Shown one piece after another: positions 43,151-54,522 of a stretch of 64,000 nt of DNA. Made by a program: the position numbers and the translations under genes. The stretch covers positions 1 through 64,000 of the forward strand of contig JAXLWK010000011.1 of assembly GCA_046328525.1 (NCBI GenBank), written 5' to 3'. The notes beneath the pieces were generated by a model. It ran no database searches. It worked only from the letters and a program-made list of their open reading frames with translations, and was not told where the DNA came from. The stretch is from JBDHWG01 sp046328525. Lineage in GTDB: Bacteria > Chloroflexota > Anaerolineae > Epilineales > JAHCIE01. Every line of letters begins with the position of its first letter. Position 1 is the first letter of the stretch.

Positions 43151-43323
43151 TTGACATAGACCACTTTCTCGCCGTCTTCAACGGCTAGTTTAGCATGCAA
43201 GTCGAGAAGCTCAAAGTAGCGCCGCTTGTCTTCGAAGGTGGCCTCGTCCAGTCCCTCGCGCACCTCGGCGCAGAACGCTTCGATCTCAGCCACCTGCTCA
43301 TCTGATAGGAGCGTGATGGACAG
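43099..43323 (-). pseudogene. C-terminal remnant of a serine recombinase
   Basis: The frame LSITLLSDEQV followed by AEIEAFCAEVREGLDEATFE and KLAVEDGEKVVYVKCLI resembles the extreme C-terminal segment of large serine recombinases. The resolvase catalytic domain and DNA-binding middle are absent, and the sequence upstream reads in a different frame. The remnant ends inside the first codons of the decarboxylase gene. It is a scar of a mobile element. Confidence 0.65.
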
Positions 43324-43483
43324 ATGAGTGGAGGATCCGCTGCCAGTAGTTGGGCCACCACGTGGCGATGAGCAGGGCCGGCAGCCCGCCCCGATTGTGG
43401 AGACGCAGGGCCAGGAGGTTGTTGAGTATCGGGCGGTAGAGGTGACCAGGATAGGTCACCAGTGCTTGGCAGTTATTTGGGAG
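43298..43483 (-). other. Unrecognised 61-codon open frame in the 43.3-43.7 kb gap
   Basis: Between the recombinase remnant and the antitoxin promoter, one minus-strand frame is open for 61 codons and reads protein-like: QALVTYPGHLYRPILNNLLA, then GGLPALLIATWWPNYWQRIL. A GTG could start 53 codons before the stop. I do not recognise it; it may be a fragment of a larger lost gene. The rest of 43484-43586 shows nothing. Confidence 0.35.
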
Positions 43484-43586
43484 CTATTTCGGCACGAATT
43501 TTGAAAACTCGGCAAAAGTAATCCGGCGCAGCGCGGTTGGGACGGTCGGGCTGGATCACCGGCGCCTCACGTGGTGGCCGAGGCGT

Positions 43587-43615
43587 TTGACACATGCGGC
43601 CGAGTGGGCCATAAT
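43587..43615 (+). promoter_or_regulatory. Promoter of the toxin-antitoxin pair
   Basis: TTGACA at 43587-43592, a 17-base spacer and CATAAT at 43610-43615. Confidence 0.65.
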
Positions 43616-43666
43616 CAAGAAACAGTTGAAGAAGTTAGAGGACTTATAGAACCTGGAGGGAATGCG

Positions 43667-44011
43667 ATGGGAACCCTGAGAATAGGGGCGGAGCAGTTCC
43701 GCCGCGAGCTGACCGAGTTGCTCAACCGGGTCGGTTACGGCGGCGATGAGGTCATCGTCGAGCGCAACGGCCGGCCGATTGCTGTGCTCAAGCCGTATGC
43801 GAACCGCGAGGAGGCAATAGCCTCCCCTGAAGACGCCGTGGAGCAAGTGCCAGTGCTCGCGGCGCAGATCGCGGCAGCGCGAGAGGAGGCGGGCATAGCC
43901 TACGAGGATCTCGCTCGCCAGCTCCAGGCCGAGCGCCTGCGCACCTTGCGCGAAAAGTACCCCGACTTCACCGCGGAGTTCGCGCCCGATGAAGCCTCAA
44001 AACCTGCTTAG
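43667..44011 (+). CDS. Phd/YefM-family antitoxin
   Basis: A 114-residue protein. The N-terminal half matches the Phd/YefM DNA-binding fold (MGTLRIGAEQFRRELTELLN, then EVIVERNGRPIAVLKPY). The C-terminal half is charged and probably wraps the toxin. TGGAGGG precedes the ATG. Its end overlaps the PIN toxin gene by 23 bases. It should neutralise the toxin and repress the shared promoter at 43587-43615. Confidence 0.85.
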   Translation: MGTLRIGAEQFRRELTELLNRVGYGGDEVIVERNGRPIAVLKPYANREEAIASPEDAVEQVPVLAAQIAAAREEAGIAYEDLARQLQAERLRTLREKYPDFTAEFAPDEASKPA

Positions 44012-44450
44012 GGTCTACGCCGACGCGGACGTGCTGTTCCGCGCCGCGACCGCCTCGCACGAGTACACAGCGGCGATTGTCCTGCTGCGCATGGCCGAGT
44101 TCACCCTGCTGGACGTGGTCTCGGCCGCCTACACGGTCGAGGAGGCGCTCCGCGCGCTGCGGACCTACCTGCCCGACCAGGCGCCTCTGCTGTTGCAGCT
44201 GGTCGGGCGCTCGATCCGCGTCGTGGACGACCCGTCCCCGTCGCTTCTGCAAGCCTATAAGACGCAGGCGCACTGGAAGGACGTCATCAACCTGGCCGCG
44301 GCCGTGGACGCCCAGGCGCACGTCCTCGGCACGTACAACGTCCGCGATTATCGTCCCCAACCGGGCGTTGTGCGCATTATGACGCCTGGCGAGCTTGTCA
44401 CCGCCTCGCGAGAAGCAGTCTACCTGACACTTGGAGCCGCACCGGATTAA
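43989..44450 (+). CDS. PIN-domain toxin
   Basis: A 153-residue PIN-fold protein, a metal-dependent RNase. Acidic residues at RVYADADVLF near the N-terminus, Glu in TVEEALRAL and Asp in KDVINLAAAV fit the metal cluster; LGTYNVRDY follows near the C-terminus in place of the more usual T-x-N-x-x-D/D-F. Overlap with the antitoxin gene implies coupled translation. VapC-like function is likely, although the antitoxin is Phd-type. Confidence 0.8.
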   Translation: MKPQNLLRVYADADVLFRAATASHEYTAAIVLLRMAEFTLLDVVSAAYTVEEALRALRTYLPDQAPLLLQLVGRSIRVVDDPSPSLLQAYKTQAHWKDVINLAAAVDAQAHVLGTYNVRDYRPQPGVVRIMTPGELVTASREAVYLTLGAAPD

Positions 44451-44687
44451 CGTTCTGCGTGAGGAGCCAGGGTTAGCGCGGCGCGACGAGGGGAGACACA
44501 GGACAGGAGATTGAGCTAGCGGCGGGGAGAGGAGCAAGGATTAGCTGTGGAACTGGCAGGGAGAGAACCACCATACCAGGATAAGCTAGAGAGGGTAATT
44601 ACGCCTGTGACTCATCGAGCACCAACGCGGCTCGACAGAGAGATTATGGCACAGAGCGAATGGCGGCGATGGTACACCGCCCTACGG

Positions 44688-46388
44688 CTACTCCTCCATG
44701 TCATACAGCAGATCCGCCAGGTCGTCTGCCAACGCTGCCTGCTCCTCGGCCCGACCCTCGCGGACCGCCGCTTCCAGCTCCGCCACCGCCGCCTGCAATT
44801 CCGCCAGGTCTTCCCGCTCGCTCTCCAGCGTGCGCCGCGCCCGCGTCAGCAGGGCCGTCACTTCCGGCCCGGCCGTTGTCATCGCTTCTACGTGGGCACG
44901 CGCTGCCTCGATCTGTGTCGCACTGAGCCGCTCGTGGGCTGTGGTGACTGTCATCTCCGCCTTGCGTCCGCTGCCGCGATCCGTCGCCGTGACGTGCAGG
45001 ATGCCGTTCACGTCGACGTCGAACTGCACTGTGACACGCGCCAACTCCCCAGGGGCCTCTGGCTTCAGGTGCTCGAACAGATACTCGCCCAATAAGGTAT
45101 TGCGCGAGGCCACGGGGTCCTCGCCCTGGTAGACCTTCAATTCGATAGCAGTCTGCGCGGGGTGGAGCGTATAGTAGACTTCGGACTTCGACGTGGGAAT
45201 TGTGGTATTGCGGTGGATGATCGGGTTGTACTTGTCCGGCAGCACCTGTCCGAATCGGATGTCAGCCACCTCGATGCCGACAGAATGGGGCATCACGTCC
45301 ACCAGGATCGCCTCGACCGGCTCGCCGGCGATGATCGCGGCCTGCACGCCGGCGCCGAGCGCCACAGCCTCATCCGGGTTGATCTCCGTGTGTGGCTCCA
45401 GCCCTACGTGGTCGGCGACCATCTCCCAGACCAGTGGAATGCGAGTCGAGCCGCCAACAAACAGCACTTTGTCGAGGTCGCCCGCCTGGAGATGGGCGTC
45501 TTCCAGCGCCTGATCGAAAGCGTCGAGAGTGCTGACGATCAGGGGCCGAATGAGGTCCTCTAGCTCGGTGCGGGCCAGCTCGCGATTCAGATGCAGCGGC
45601 CGGCCGTCCTGTTCGATGAGGTATTCCTGGCGTACCTGGGCAAAGGCCCGGCTGGACAGCTCGATTTTGGCCGCTTCCGCCGCGCGCAACAGGCGGGCCA
45701 GGGCGCGGCGGTCCTGGCGTGGATCAGTCCCATGCTCGGCCTCGAACTCCTCCGCCAGATAATCGGCCAATAGCTCGTCGAAGTCATCGCCGCCCAGGCG
45801 CGTGTTGCCGTGGCTGGCGCGCACCTCGACCACACCGCCATCGAACTCGACGATGGATACGTCAAACGTGCCGCCGCCCAGGTCGTACACCGCGACCACC
45901 TGGCGCTCGTCTAAGCGGTCGAGGCCATACGCCAGCGCCGCCGCAGTCGGCTCATTGATGATCCGCTCCACGGTGAAGCCGGCAATCTCGCCCGCCTCCT
46001 TGGTCGCCTGGCGCGCGGCGTCGGAGAAGTAGGCCGGAACGGTGATCACCGCCCTGTCGGCCGCGTGGCCGAGGTTGGCTTCGGCGATCCGCTTCATCTC
46101 CCGCAGAATGATGGCCGAGATCTCAGCCGGGGTATAGGTGTGGCTGCCGAGAGTGATCGTCTCATCGGTTCCCATCTTGCGCTTGATGGAACGCACCGTC
46201 AGCTCAGGGTAGAGGATGTACTGGTTGCGCGCCGGCGCGCCGACGAGCAGCTCCCCTTGCGGAGAAAAGCCGACGACCGAGGGCCCAATTCGCTCGCGGC
46301 CGTTGGGAAGGATCTCAGGCACACCGTTGCGCACATACGCCACCGCCGAGAAGGTCGTGCCCAGGTCTATACCCACGATGTCAGTCAT
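44688..46388 (-). CDS. Hsp70-family chaperone, noncanonical DnaK
   Basis: A 566-residue Hsp70, last gene of a four-gene chaperone operon. The nucleotide-binding domain is complete: [51 protein letters not shown] and [17 protein letters not shown]. The beta-sandwich substrate domain is present ([49 protein letters not shown]). The helical lid is shorter than in DnaK (about 610-640 residues) and ends in DLLYDMEE without the Gly-rich disordered tail. The ATG at 46388 overlaps the grpE-like gene by eight bases. A housekeeping dnaK presumably lies elsewhere, so this is likely a specialised paralogue. Confidence 0.9.
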   Translation of the reverse strand: MTDIVGIDLGTTFSAVAYVRNGVPEILPNGRERIGPSVVGFSPQGELLVGAPARNQYILYPELTVRSIKRKMGTDETITLGSHTYTPAEISAIILREMKRIAEANLGHAADRAVITVPAYFSDAARQATKEAGEIAGFTVERIINEPTAAALAYGLDRLDERQVVAVYDLGGGTFDVSIVEFDGGVVEVRASHGNTRLGGDDFDELLADYLAEEFEAEHGTDPRQDRRALARLLRAAEAAKIELSSRAFAQVRQEYLIEQDGRPLHLNRELARTELEDLIRPLIVSTLDAFDQALEDAHLQAGDLDKVLFVGGSTRIPLVWEMVADHVGLEPHTEINPDEAVALGAGVQAAIIAGEPVEAILVDVMPHSVGIEVADIRFGQVLPDKYNPIIHRNTTIPTSKSEVYYTLHPAQTAIELKVYQGEDPVASRNTLLGEYLFEHLKPEAPGELARVTVQFDVDVNGILHVTATDRGSGRKAEMTVTTAHERLSATQIEAARAHVEAMTTAGPEVTALLTRARRTLESEREDLAELQAAVAELEAAVREGRAEEQAALADDLADLLYDMEE

Positions 46389-47334
46389 GGCCTGTATCCT
46401 CCATCCCCTTCGCCACCACGACCTCAGCCGGGCGAAGGACAGACTCGCCAATGGTGTAGCCGCGCCTGAATTCAGACACGATCGTGCCCGACGGGACATC
46501 CTGTGTCGCGGGAACAGTGTCTATCGCCACATGGCGGTGCGGGTCAAAGAGCGCGCCTTCGACCCGCATGGGCTGAACATCGTCGGCCGCCAGCGTCTCC
46601 AGCAAGCGCTCCTCGACGAAGGCCAGCCCTTGCCGCCAGGCATCCAGCGCCGCCCGCAGATACGCGGTCTCTGCCGCGCGCAGACCGATCTGGCCTTCGT
46701 CCGACGCCATCGGCGGGTCGGCAGCGACGCTTGGGCGCGCCGGCCCTTCGGCCCGCCACCCGAATGCCCACGCCAGCCGCTCGCCAAACGAGAGGGGTTG
46801 GCTGACGGCAGGCGGCGCCACGGGAGGGAGTTGATCGCTGAGCCTGTCACCCGCCTCGATCGCGTCGTGGAGACTGTCCAGCACCGGCAACAGCCGCTCG
46901 ATCACCACCACGCGCGCCGTCGCCTGCGCCGTCTGCGTCTCGGCGCGCAGACGGTCAATCTCGGCCTCGCGCCGCGCCAGAGCGCCGCGAAGCTGATCAA
47001 GGGCGGCCTGCGTCTGCTGTTGCTGCGCCTCGAACAGGCTGTTGGTCTTCAACTGTTCCCGCCCGGCGCGGCCAAGCTGCTTATCTAGCGCGGCCAGGCC
47101 GGCCTCGACCGAGGCGAGGTGCGCGTCGGCGTTGCCCTGCTCCGGTTCGATCCGCGGCACTGCGGCCAAAGCCTCTACCGTTACAAGATGCTGCGCCACA
47201 GTCCCCAGAAGCTGCTGCATCTCGTCGAGGCGCGTTGCAATGGCGACTGTCTCATCCTGGCAGCCCCCACGCCTGCCCTCATGCACCGCCTGTGCCCCGA
47301 AGAATTCGTGCAGCCACGACCACAGGCGCTGCAT
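46381..47334 (-). CDS. GrpE-like nucleotide exchange factor, enlarged
   Basis: A 317-residue protein, much longer than classical GrpE (about 180-200). Residues about 25-150 are a long charged coiled coil (TVAIATRLDEMQQLLGTVAQ, LDQLRGALARREAEIDRLRA). A Pro-rich insertion (LPPVAPPAVSQPLSFG to about 235) separates it from a further helix and the C-terminal beta-domain VEGALFDPHRHVAIDTVPAT, GTIVSEFRRGYTIGESVLRP, AEVVVAKG, which is the GrpE head that opens the Hsp70 ATPase. It overlaps the Hsp70 gene by eight bases and the J gene by one. Confidence 0.85.
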   Translation of the reverse strand: MQRLWSWLHEFFGAQAVHEGRRGGCQDETVAIATRLDEMQQLLGTVAQHLVTVEALAAVPRIEPEQGNADAHLASVEAGLAALDKQLGRAGREQLKTNSLFEAQQQQTQAALDQLRGALARREAEIDRLRAETQTAQATARVVVIERLLPVLDSLHDAIEAGDRLSDQLPPVAPPAVSQPLSFGERLAWAFGWRAEGPARPSVAADPPMASDEGQIGLRAAETAYLRAALDAWRQGLAFVEERLLETLAADDVQPMRVEGALFDPHRHVAIDTVPATQDVPSGTIVSEFRRGYTIGESVLRPAEVVVAKGMEDTGHD

Positions 47335-47678
47335 CAAAGCTTCACCTCGCGGAAGTCCTCGCGGAAGTCGCTCCGCTCCAGGTCGCTCATGGCGCGCGCA
47401 GCCGTGATGATGTCCTCTCGGTGCACACTCAGGTCCAGCCGCCCGCTTCGCCGCGTGCGGCCAGGCGTGAGCCACGGCTGCAAGAGTAGCATATCGGTCT
47501 CGGTGCGCTTGTCGGGGAAGCGCAGGCGTTCGTAGGCGGCGCGGATGCTCTTGAACATCTCGGCGTCGCGCTCTGGGGGGTGCTGGCGGACGAGGGCAAA
47601 GTAGGCCTGTTTGATGTCGTCCGCCGTCGCCGTGCGGGCGATGCCCAGGACGGCATAGGGATCGCTGTAGGGGTCCAT
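47334..47678 (-). CDS. J-domain protein with HPP in place of HPD
   Basis: A 114-residue protein. Residues 5-60 form a J domain (DPYAVLGIARTATADDIKQA, YFALVRQHPPERDAEMFKSI, RAAYERLRFPDKRTETD). The loop motif that normally reads His-Pro-Asp and stimulates Hsp70 ATPase is His33-Pro34-Pro35. The C-terminal 50 residues have no Gly/Phe region, zinc finger or client-binding domain. The stop overlaps the grpE-like start (TGATG), and the gene begins four bases after the TPR gene. Such HPP proteins occur in other bacteria by my recollection; whether they activate Hsp70 is unclear. Confidence 0.8.
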   Translation of the reverse strand: MDPYSDPYAVLGIARTATADDIKQAYFALVRQHPPERDAEMFKSIRAAYERLRFPDKRTETDMLLLQPWLTPGRTRRSGRLDLSVHREDIITAARAMSDLERSDFREDFREVKL

Positions 47679-47682
47679 GTCG

Positions 47683-50076
47683 TTACATCCAATCCAGGTC
47701 GTCGAACACATCGTCAGGTAGGTCGAGCGGCCCCAGGCGGAACAGGAGTGGGAACATCGGGTTATCAATGTCCTGACGCAGCGTCTGAATCAACTGTTCC
47801 AGGTCCCGGTTGCGCTGGCGGCGGGCCAGCTGTAGGGCCTGGCGCAGTGTGGCCTTTGCCGCCGCCACCTGTTCCTGAAGCGCCTGGAGAGTCCCCAGGG
47901 CCAGTAACGCCTCCGGATCGTCCGGTGTCAGACGCGCCAGTCGCTCGGCATAGGCGAGGGCCAACGCGGGCTGACGGCGCAGCAGGCTGTCTACGATAAC
48001 TCGGTAGGCGAGCGGGTCGTCCGGGCGAAGGGCGATGGCGCGCTCAAACAACTCAACTGCGAAGTCGCGCCACTCCGGCGGCGCTTCCACTGGTGCGGGG
48101 GGCATGCCCATAAAGGTGATCGGCGTCGGCGGGGCGGTCGAGACCAGGCACGCCAGCCCAAGCGAAACGAAGAAAGGCGGCGTGGGCTGGATGTGGGACA
48201 GGGCGCGGGCGAGAACGCCGCGCGCCGCCGCCATGTCGTGTTCGATCACCCAGCCCTGGAACACGCGCAGATAGATGTCGAGCTGGTCCGGCGCCAGGGT
48301 CAGCGCACGATCGAGATGGGCGCGCGCCTCCGCGTAGTACGGCTCCGGGTCCGCCTGATCGCCGCGAGCCACACGATCCCAACGCCTCTCGTCAAAGGCG
48401 ACCTCCCCCAACGCAATATGGACGACGGGCTCGTCCGGCGCGTAGGTCAGCGTTTGCTCGAAGATGTTGCGCGCCATGTCCAATAGCCCCCGGTCGTGAT
48501 ACTCCTCTCCCAACTCGATCAGGTTGTGGATCAGGCGCTGGCGAAGCGGCGGATCTGTCGGTTTCTGCTCCAACACCGGCGCCAGCTGCCCTTGCGCCGC
48601 GTACAGAGCGCCACTGTCCAGATGTAGCTCGGCCATCCGGAGGCGCGCTTCCACGTGGGATGGGTCACGTTCCAGAATACGACCCAGCTCGTTTTGGGCC
48701 GCGTTGACCTGTTCATTGGCGACAAGCGCGTCCACAAGTTGCAGGCGCGCGTCCATGTCGTCCGGGTCCGCTTTGATGGCCTGGCGGAACACAGTCACGG
48801 CTTCGACGGGGTTGCCGGCCTGCTTATAGTTCGCGATGACGCGCTTGCGGACCCAGGCCCACTGAGCCTCCGACAATGCCGCGTCATCCTCTTTGGCCGC
48901 CTTCCGACGTGGGCGCGTCCGCAACATCGCCCGCCACGTCTCCGCCGCCGCCTGCCACTGCTCCAGGCGCTCGTAGGCCAGCGCCAGGTTGTGCAGGATC
49001 GGCCGAGGCGAGCCAACGCCCGTGGCAGCGCCGAGCAGCTCGCGGGCCTGACTCCAGCGCTCCGCCGCAGTCTTCCAGTTGCCCGCGCCGGCCGCCGCCT
49101 GCGCCTCTCCGTCCAGCCCGGTGACAGCAATCTCGGTCAGCGCAGCACTGCCCGGCGCCACCTGTAGACCCGCGAGGGCAGCTTTGGTTGCAGCGGACCG
49201 GGCGCCGACCCGCACCTGGCCGACTGCCTGTTCAGTGTAGAGTATCCGCAGATTGTCGCGGAGCCAGGATGTATCCATACCAGCGGCCCACGCCGCCTCC
49301 CACTCTCCCCGGGCCGCTTCGAGGTCATTGGCGAGCGCAGCTGCCACGCCAGCGTAGTAATGCCGCACGGCCTCGAGGGAGCGCGGCGCCCGGGCGCCAC
49401 CCGCCGCCGCCAGCGCCTCGCGCGCGCCGTTGACGTCACCGGCGTTAAGGAGCGCCAGGCCCCTCCACAAAGCGGTGGCGTGATCAGTGGGCCGGATGAA
49501 CCCGGCCAGCAGCCGGGTTAGCCACGATGATGGCTGTGTTTCGCGCTGGGCGAGCGCTGCACCTTGCAGAAGCGCGGCCAGAGTTTCCAGCACAGCGCGC
49601 TCCTGCTCCGACAGGCCCGGCAGCGAGTTCAGATCGACAAAGCCATCCTCTTCCACGGCTGCGAGAGCCGCGGCGAAGGCCGCGCCCGGGCGTTTAGGAT
49701 CGTGGGCGAGGGCGGCGCGATAGGCTGGCAGGGCGGCGGCCACCTCGCCCCGGCGGTGCAGCGCCAGAGCCAGGTGGTACTGGTAGCGCGGCTCATCGGG
49801 CGCGAGGGCGACGGCCTGGCGCAGGTCGGCGAGCTGTTGCTGAGGGTCAGCTTTGTACGCCAGAGCGCGGCGAAAGTAGGCCTCGGCCAGAGCCGGTGTG
49901 ACGCCGGCCTCCGTCCGATCCAGGCTCTCCCAAAGCTGAATCGCCTCGGTCATGCGTCCGGCGCGAAACGCCTTCAAACCCTGCTGTCTGGCCGATGGTG
50001 GCTGTCCCGGCACAGAGGGTGGAGGCCGCAGAGGCTGGCCGCGGTGCTTGGGCGACTTGCGCTTGGACTTAGACAT
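47683..50076 (-). CDS. Large TPR-repeat protein, first gene of the Hsp70 operon
   Basis: A 797-residue soluble protein. A basic N-terminal tail (MSKSKRKSPKHRGQPL) precedes tandem TPR-like hairpins along the whole length, for example LAEAYFRRALAYKADPQQQL, LADLRQAVALAPDEPRYQYH, DPSHVEARLRMAELHLDSGA and DDPEALLALGTLQALQEQVA. It ends in acidic LPDDVFDDLDWM. TPR domains in eukaryotic Hsp70 systems bind chaperone tails or clients; the same here is a hypothesis. The ATG at 50076 has only a weak ribosome site, but a short leader frame with a perfect one overlaps it. Confidence 0.85.
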   Translation of the reverse strand: MSKSKRKSPKHRGQPLRPPPSVPGQPPSARQQGLKAFRAGRMTEAIQLWESLDRTEAGVTPALAEAYFRRALAYKADPQQQLADLRQAVALAPDEPRYQYHLALALHRRGEVAAALPAYRAALAHDPKRPGAAFAAALAAVEEDGFVDLNSLPGLSEQERAVLETLAALLQGAALAQRETQPSSWLTRLLAGFIRPTDHATALWRGLALLNAGDVNGAREALAAAGGARAPRSLEAVRHYYAGVAAALANDLEAARGEWEAAWAAGMDTSWLRDNLRILYTEQAVGQVRVGARSAATKAALAGLQVAPGSAALTEIAVTGLDGEAQAAAGAGNWKTAAERWSQARELLGAATGVGSPRPILHNLALAYERLEQWQAAAETWRAMLRTRPRRKAAKEDDAALSEAQWAWVRKRVIANYKQAGNPVEAVTVFRQAIKADPDDMDARLQLVDALVANEQVNAAQNELGRILERDPSHVEARLRMAELHLDSGALYAAQGQLAPVLEQKPTDPPLRQRLIHNLIELGEEYHDRGLLDMARNIFEQTLTYAPDEPVVHIALGEVAFDERRWDRVARGDQADPEPYYAEARAHLDRALTLAPDQLDIYLRVFQGWVIEHDMAAARGVLARALSHIQPTPPFFVSLGLACLVSTAPPTPITFMGMPPAPVEAPPEWRDFAVELFERAIALRPDDPLAYRVIVDSLLRRQPALALAYAERLARLTPDDPEALLALGTLQALQEQVAAAKATLRQALQLARRQRNRDLEQLIQTLRQDIDNPMFPLLFRLGPLDLPDDVFDDLDWM

Positions 50077-50104
50077 AGAACCAACCTGCCAGGACGGGTG
50101 CCAT
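50069..50104 (-). CDS. Putative 11-codon leader peptide of the chaperone operon
   Basis: MAPVLAGWFYV, preceded by AGGAGG (50111-50116) with a six-base spacing; a second ATG two codons upstream is in the same frame. Its stop TAA overlaps the start of the TPR gene by eight bases. The predicted start of transcription is near 50116-50117, so the mRNA would begin with this ribosome site. The likely role is to load ribosomes for the TPR gene by termination-reinitiation. Confidence 0.45.
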   Translation of the reverse strand: MAPVLAGWFYV

Positions 50105-50122
50105 TGGCATCCTCCTACGGAC

Positions 50123-50128
50123 ATTATA
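50123..50128 (-). promoter_or_regulatory. -10 box of the chaperone operon
   Basis: A consensus TATAAT on the minus strand. No well-spaced -35 is visible (TTGCTA stands 20 bases upstream), so an activator or alternative sigma factor may contribute. I saw no CIRCE inverted repeat (TTAGCACTC) or HrcA site. Confidence 0.5.
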
Positions 50129-50170
50129 GCACATTCGGAGAGAGCGCGTAGCAACCCTATCGCAGGACGG

Positions 50171-50198
50171 TTGACTACGACTGGCATGGTGGTAGAAT
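50171..50198 (+). promoter_or_regulatory. Promoter of the P-type ATPase gene
   Basis: TTGACT at 50171-50176, a 16-base spacer and TAGAAT at 50193-50198. Confidence 0.6.
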
Positions 50199-50252
50199 TG
50201 CCACAGGCAGTGTCGGGCCGAGGCATCGGCCCCACCACGAAAGGAACCTATC

Positions 50253-53072
<2,820 letters not shown>

Positions 53073-53106
53073 GCCTCTCGTCAGGGTCGCCGTCTTCCTA
53101 AAAGCC

Positions 53107-53139
53107 GCCGCCCCCAGCGTCTCGTTCGCTGGGGGCGGC
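53107..53139. terminator. Bidirectional hairpin terminator between converging genes
   Basis: A 13-bp stem GCCGCCCCCAGCG / CGCTGGGGGCGGC with a seven-base loop. On the minus strand it is followed by CTTTTAGG, a better U tract than on the plus strand. It separates the P-type ATPase gene from the SPFH gene. Confidence 0.75.
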
Positions 53140-53247
53140 ATGCGCCGTGGCCCGGTGTGGGCGTCCTCGCAGCGACGGCGCGGTCTGTGTTCTGAGGAAG
53201 ATGCGTCGTTTCAAACAACCCACCTGCGCGCCGCAGACGCCCCCGCT

Positions 53248-54492
53248 CTATTCGCCTCGCGCCTGAGCGCCGGGCGTGACGTCGGATGGCGCGACCGCCT
53301 CCGGCTCCGTCCCGTTGACCGCCTCGCTGCGCTGCTCGGCCATCATCTCGCGCACCATGAACGTGCGTAGGATGTCGTCGGCGCTGCCAAGCTGAAGGAT
53401 GGCCCGCGAGTTGGCGGCCAGGGCGCGGGCCACGTTGAGCTGCTCGCCGGCCCACTCCCAACGCGACGCCTGCGGGAACTGTTCCAGGCGCTCTTGCAGC
53501 TTGCCGAGCCGATACTCTTCCGTGTCCGCTTCTAGCTCGACGACGCGGCGACGCGCCGACGCCACCTGAATCTGCACCTCTAGCGCCGTTCGCTCGCGCT
53601 CCACCTGAGCCACCACTTCCTGCTGCTGGAGCGCCGCCTGGTCCGTCTGGCGCTTGAGGGCAAGGGCCTGCCGCTCCGCCTGCTCCTTCTGCTGGAGAAT
53701 GGCGAGCTGACGCGCCTCCTGCGAGTGAACAAAGTCAATCGGCGGTTGAGCGAAGGTGATGACGACCTTGACGATGGTCACGCCGTAGCGCTCGACGCTC
53801 GCGCTGAGGTCGTGCACGAAATCTGTCAGGTCTGCGCGCGGCAGATCGTGCACCTGGTCCACGGTGATGCCGCGCACGAGGCGGCGCACCTGCTCCTGGT
53901 TCGCCGCCAGGAAGACCGAGTCAAAGTCGTCGGCCGAGATGTTGTAGACGAACTTGTAGGGTTCGGTGATCTGAAACAGGGACAGGGTATCCACGGTCGC
54001 CCGGACGTTGTCCGACGTGGGCACCTCGACGCTGGGCGCGTCGAACGGGATCTCGCGCCGCGTCACCAGGTGGGTCACTTGAATCCACGGCATCAAGAAG
54101 TGGATGCCTGGTCCAACTGTGCGCTCGTAGCGGCCGCCCCGCGCCAACAACGCGCTCACCCCCTCCGGAATGCGCACGCGAAAAGCGCCAAACAGCGCCA
54201 GCGCGACGAGGACGATAGCGCCCAGAATCGCGGCGGTGGCAAAGGCCAGGGCGTTCGGCCCAAACGAGCCGCCCCAAACGATCGCGGCGATTCCGGCGGC
54301 CAACAGGAACACCCCGCTGGCCATCGGCCCACCGCGAACCCGCGTCGAGCGCGCCGGCACGACGACGATCGGGATTCGCCCCGTCGTGTCGCGCACGGCG
54401 AACGCCTGATCCGCCTGATCCAGGGGCACGACGATCTGGGTGAGCTGAGTGTATGCGAGAGGCGCTGACGGGTTGGGTTCCTGGCTCGCCAT
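53248..54492 (-). CDS. SPFH/Band 7 membrane protein
   Basis: A 414-residue protein with two close hydrophobic segments (about 55-115), then an SPFH domain (GVSALLARGGRYERTVGPGI, HFLMPWIQVTHLVTRREIPF, about 130-280) and a long coiled coil rich in Ala/Gln/Glu (AILQQKEQAERQALALKRQT). Prohibitin/flotillin-type proteins form ring- or cage-like membrane microdomains that protect or scaffold membrane proteins. The ATG follows GGAG. It is downstream of the AI-2E transporter gene by 30 bases in the same direction, so the two are probably one operon. Confidence 0.9.
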   Translation of the reverse strand: MASQEPNPSAPLAYTQLTQIVVPLDQADQAFAVRDTTGRIPIVVVPARSTRVRGGPMASGVFLLAAGIAAIVWGGSFGPNALAFATAAILGAIVLVALALFGAFRVRIPEGVSALLARGGRYERTVGPGIHFLMPWIQVTHLVTRREIPFDAPSVEVPTSDNVRATVDTLSLFQITEPYKFVYNISADDFDSVFLAANQEQVRRLVRGITVDQVHDLPRADLTDFVHDLSASVERYGVTIVKVVITFAQPPIDFVHSQEARQLAILQQKEQAERQALALKRQTDQAALQQQEVVAQVERERTALEVQIQVASARRRVVELEADTEEYRLGKLQERLEQFPQASRWEWAGEQLNVARALAANSRAILQLGSADDILRTFMVREMMAEQRSEAVNGTEPEAVAPSDVTPGAQARGE

Positions 54493-54522
54493 GATAGGCG
54501 TCTCCGATCTCTGAAGGAATGG

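Noticed and set aside
44547..45095. A 182-codon plus-strand frame opposite the Hsp70 gene
   Set aside because: Its translation is Arg/His/Leu-rich and mirrors the reverse frame of the Hsp70 gene; no start signal or motif.
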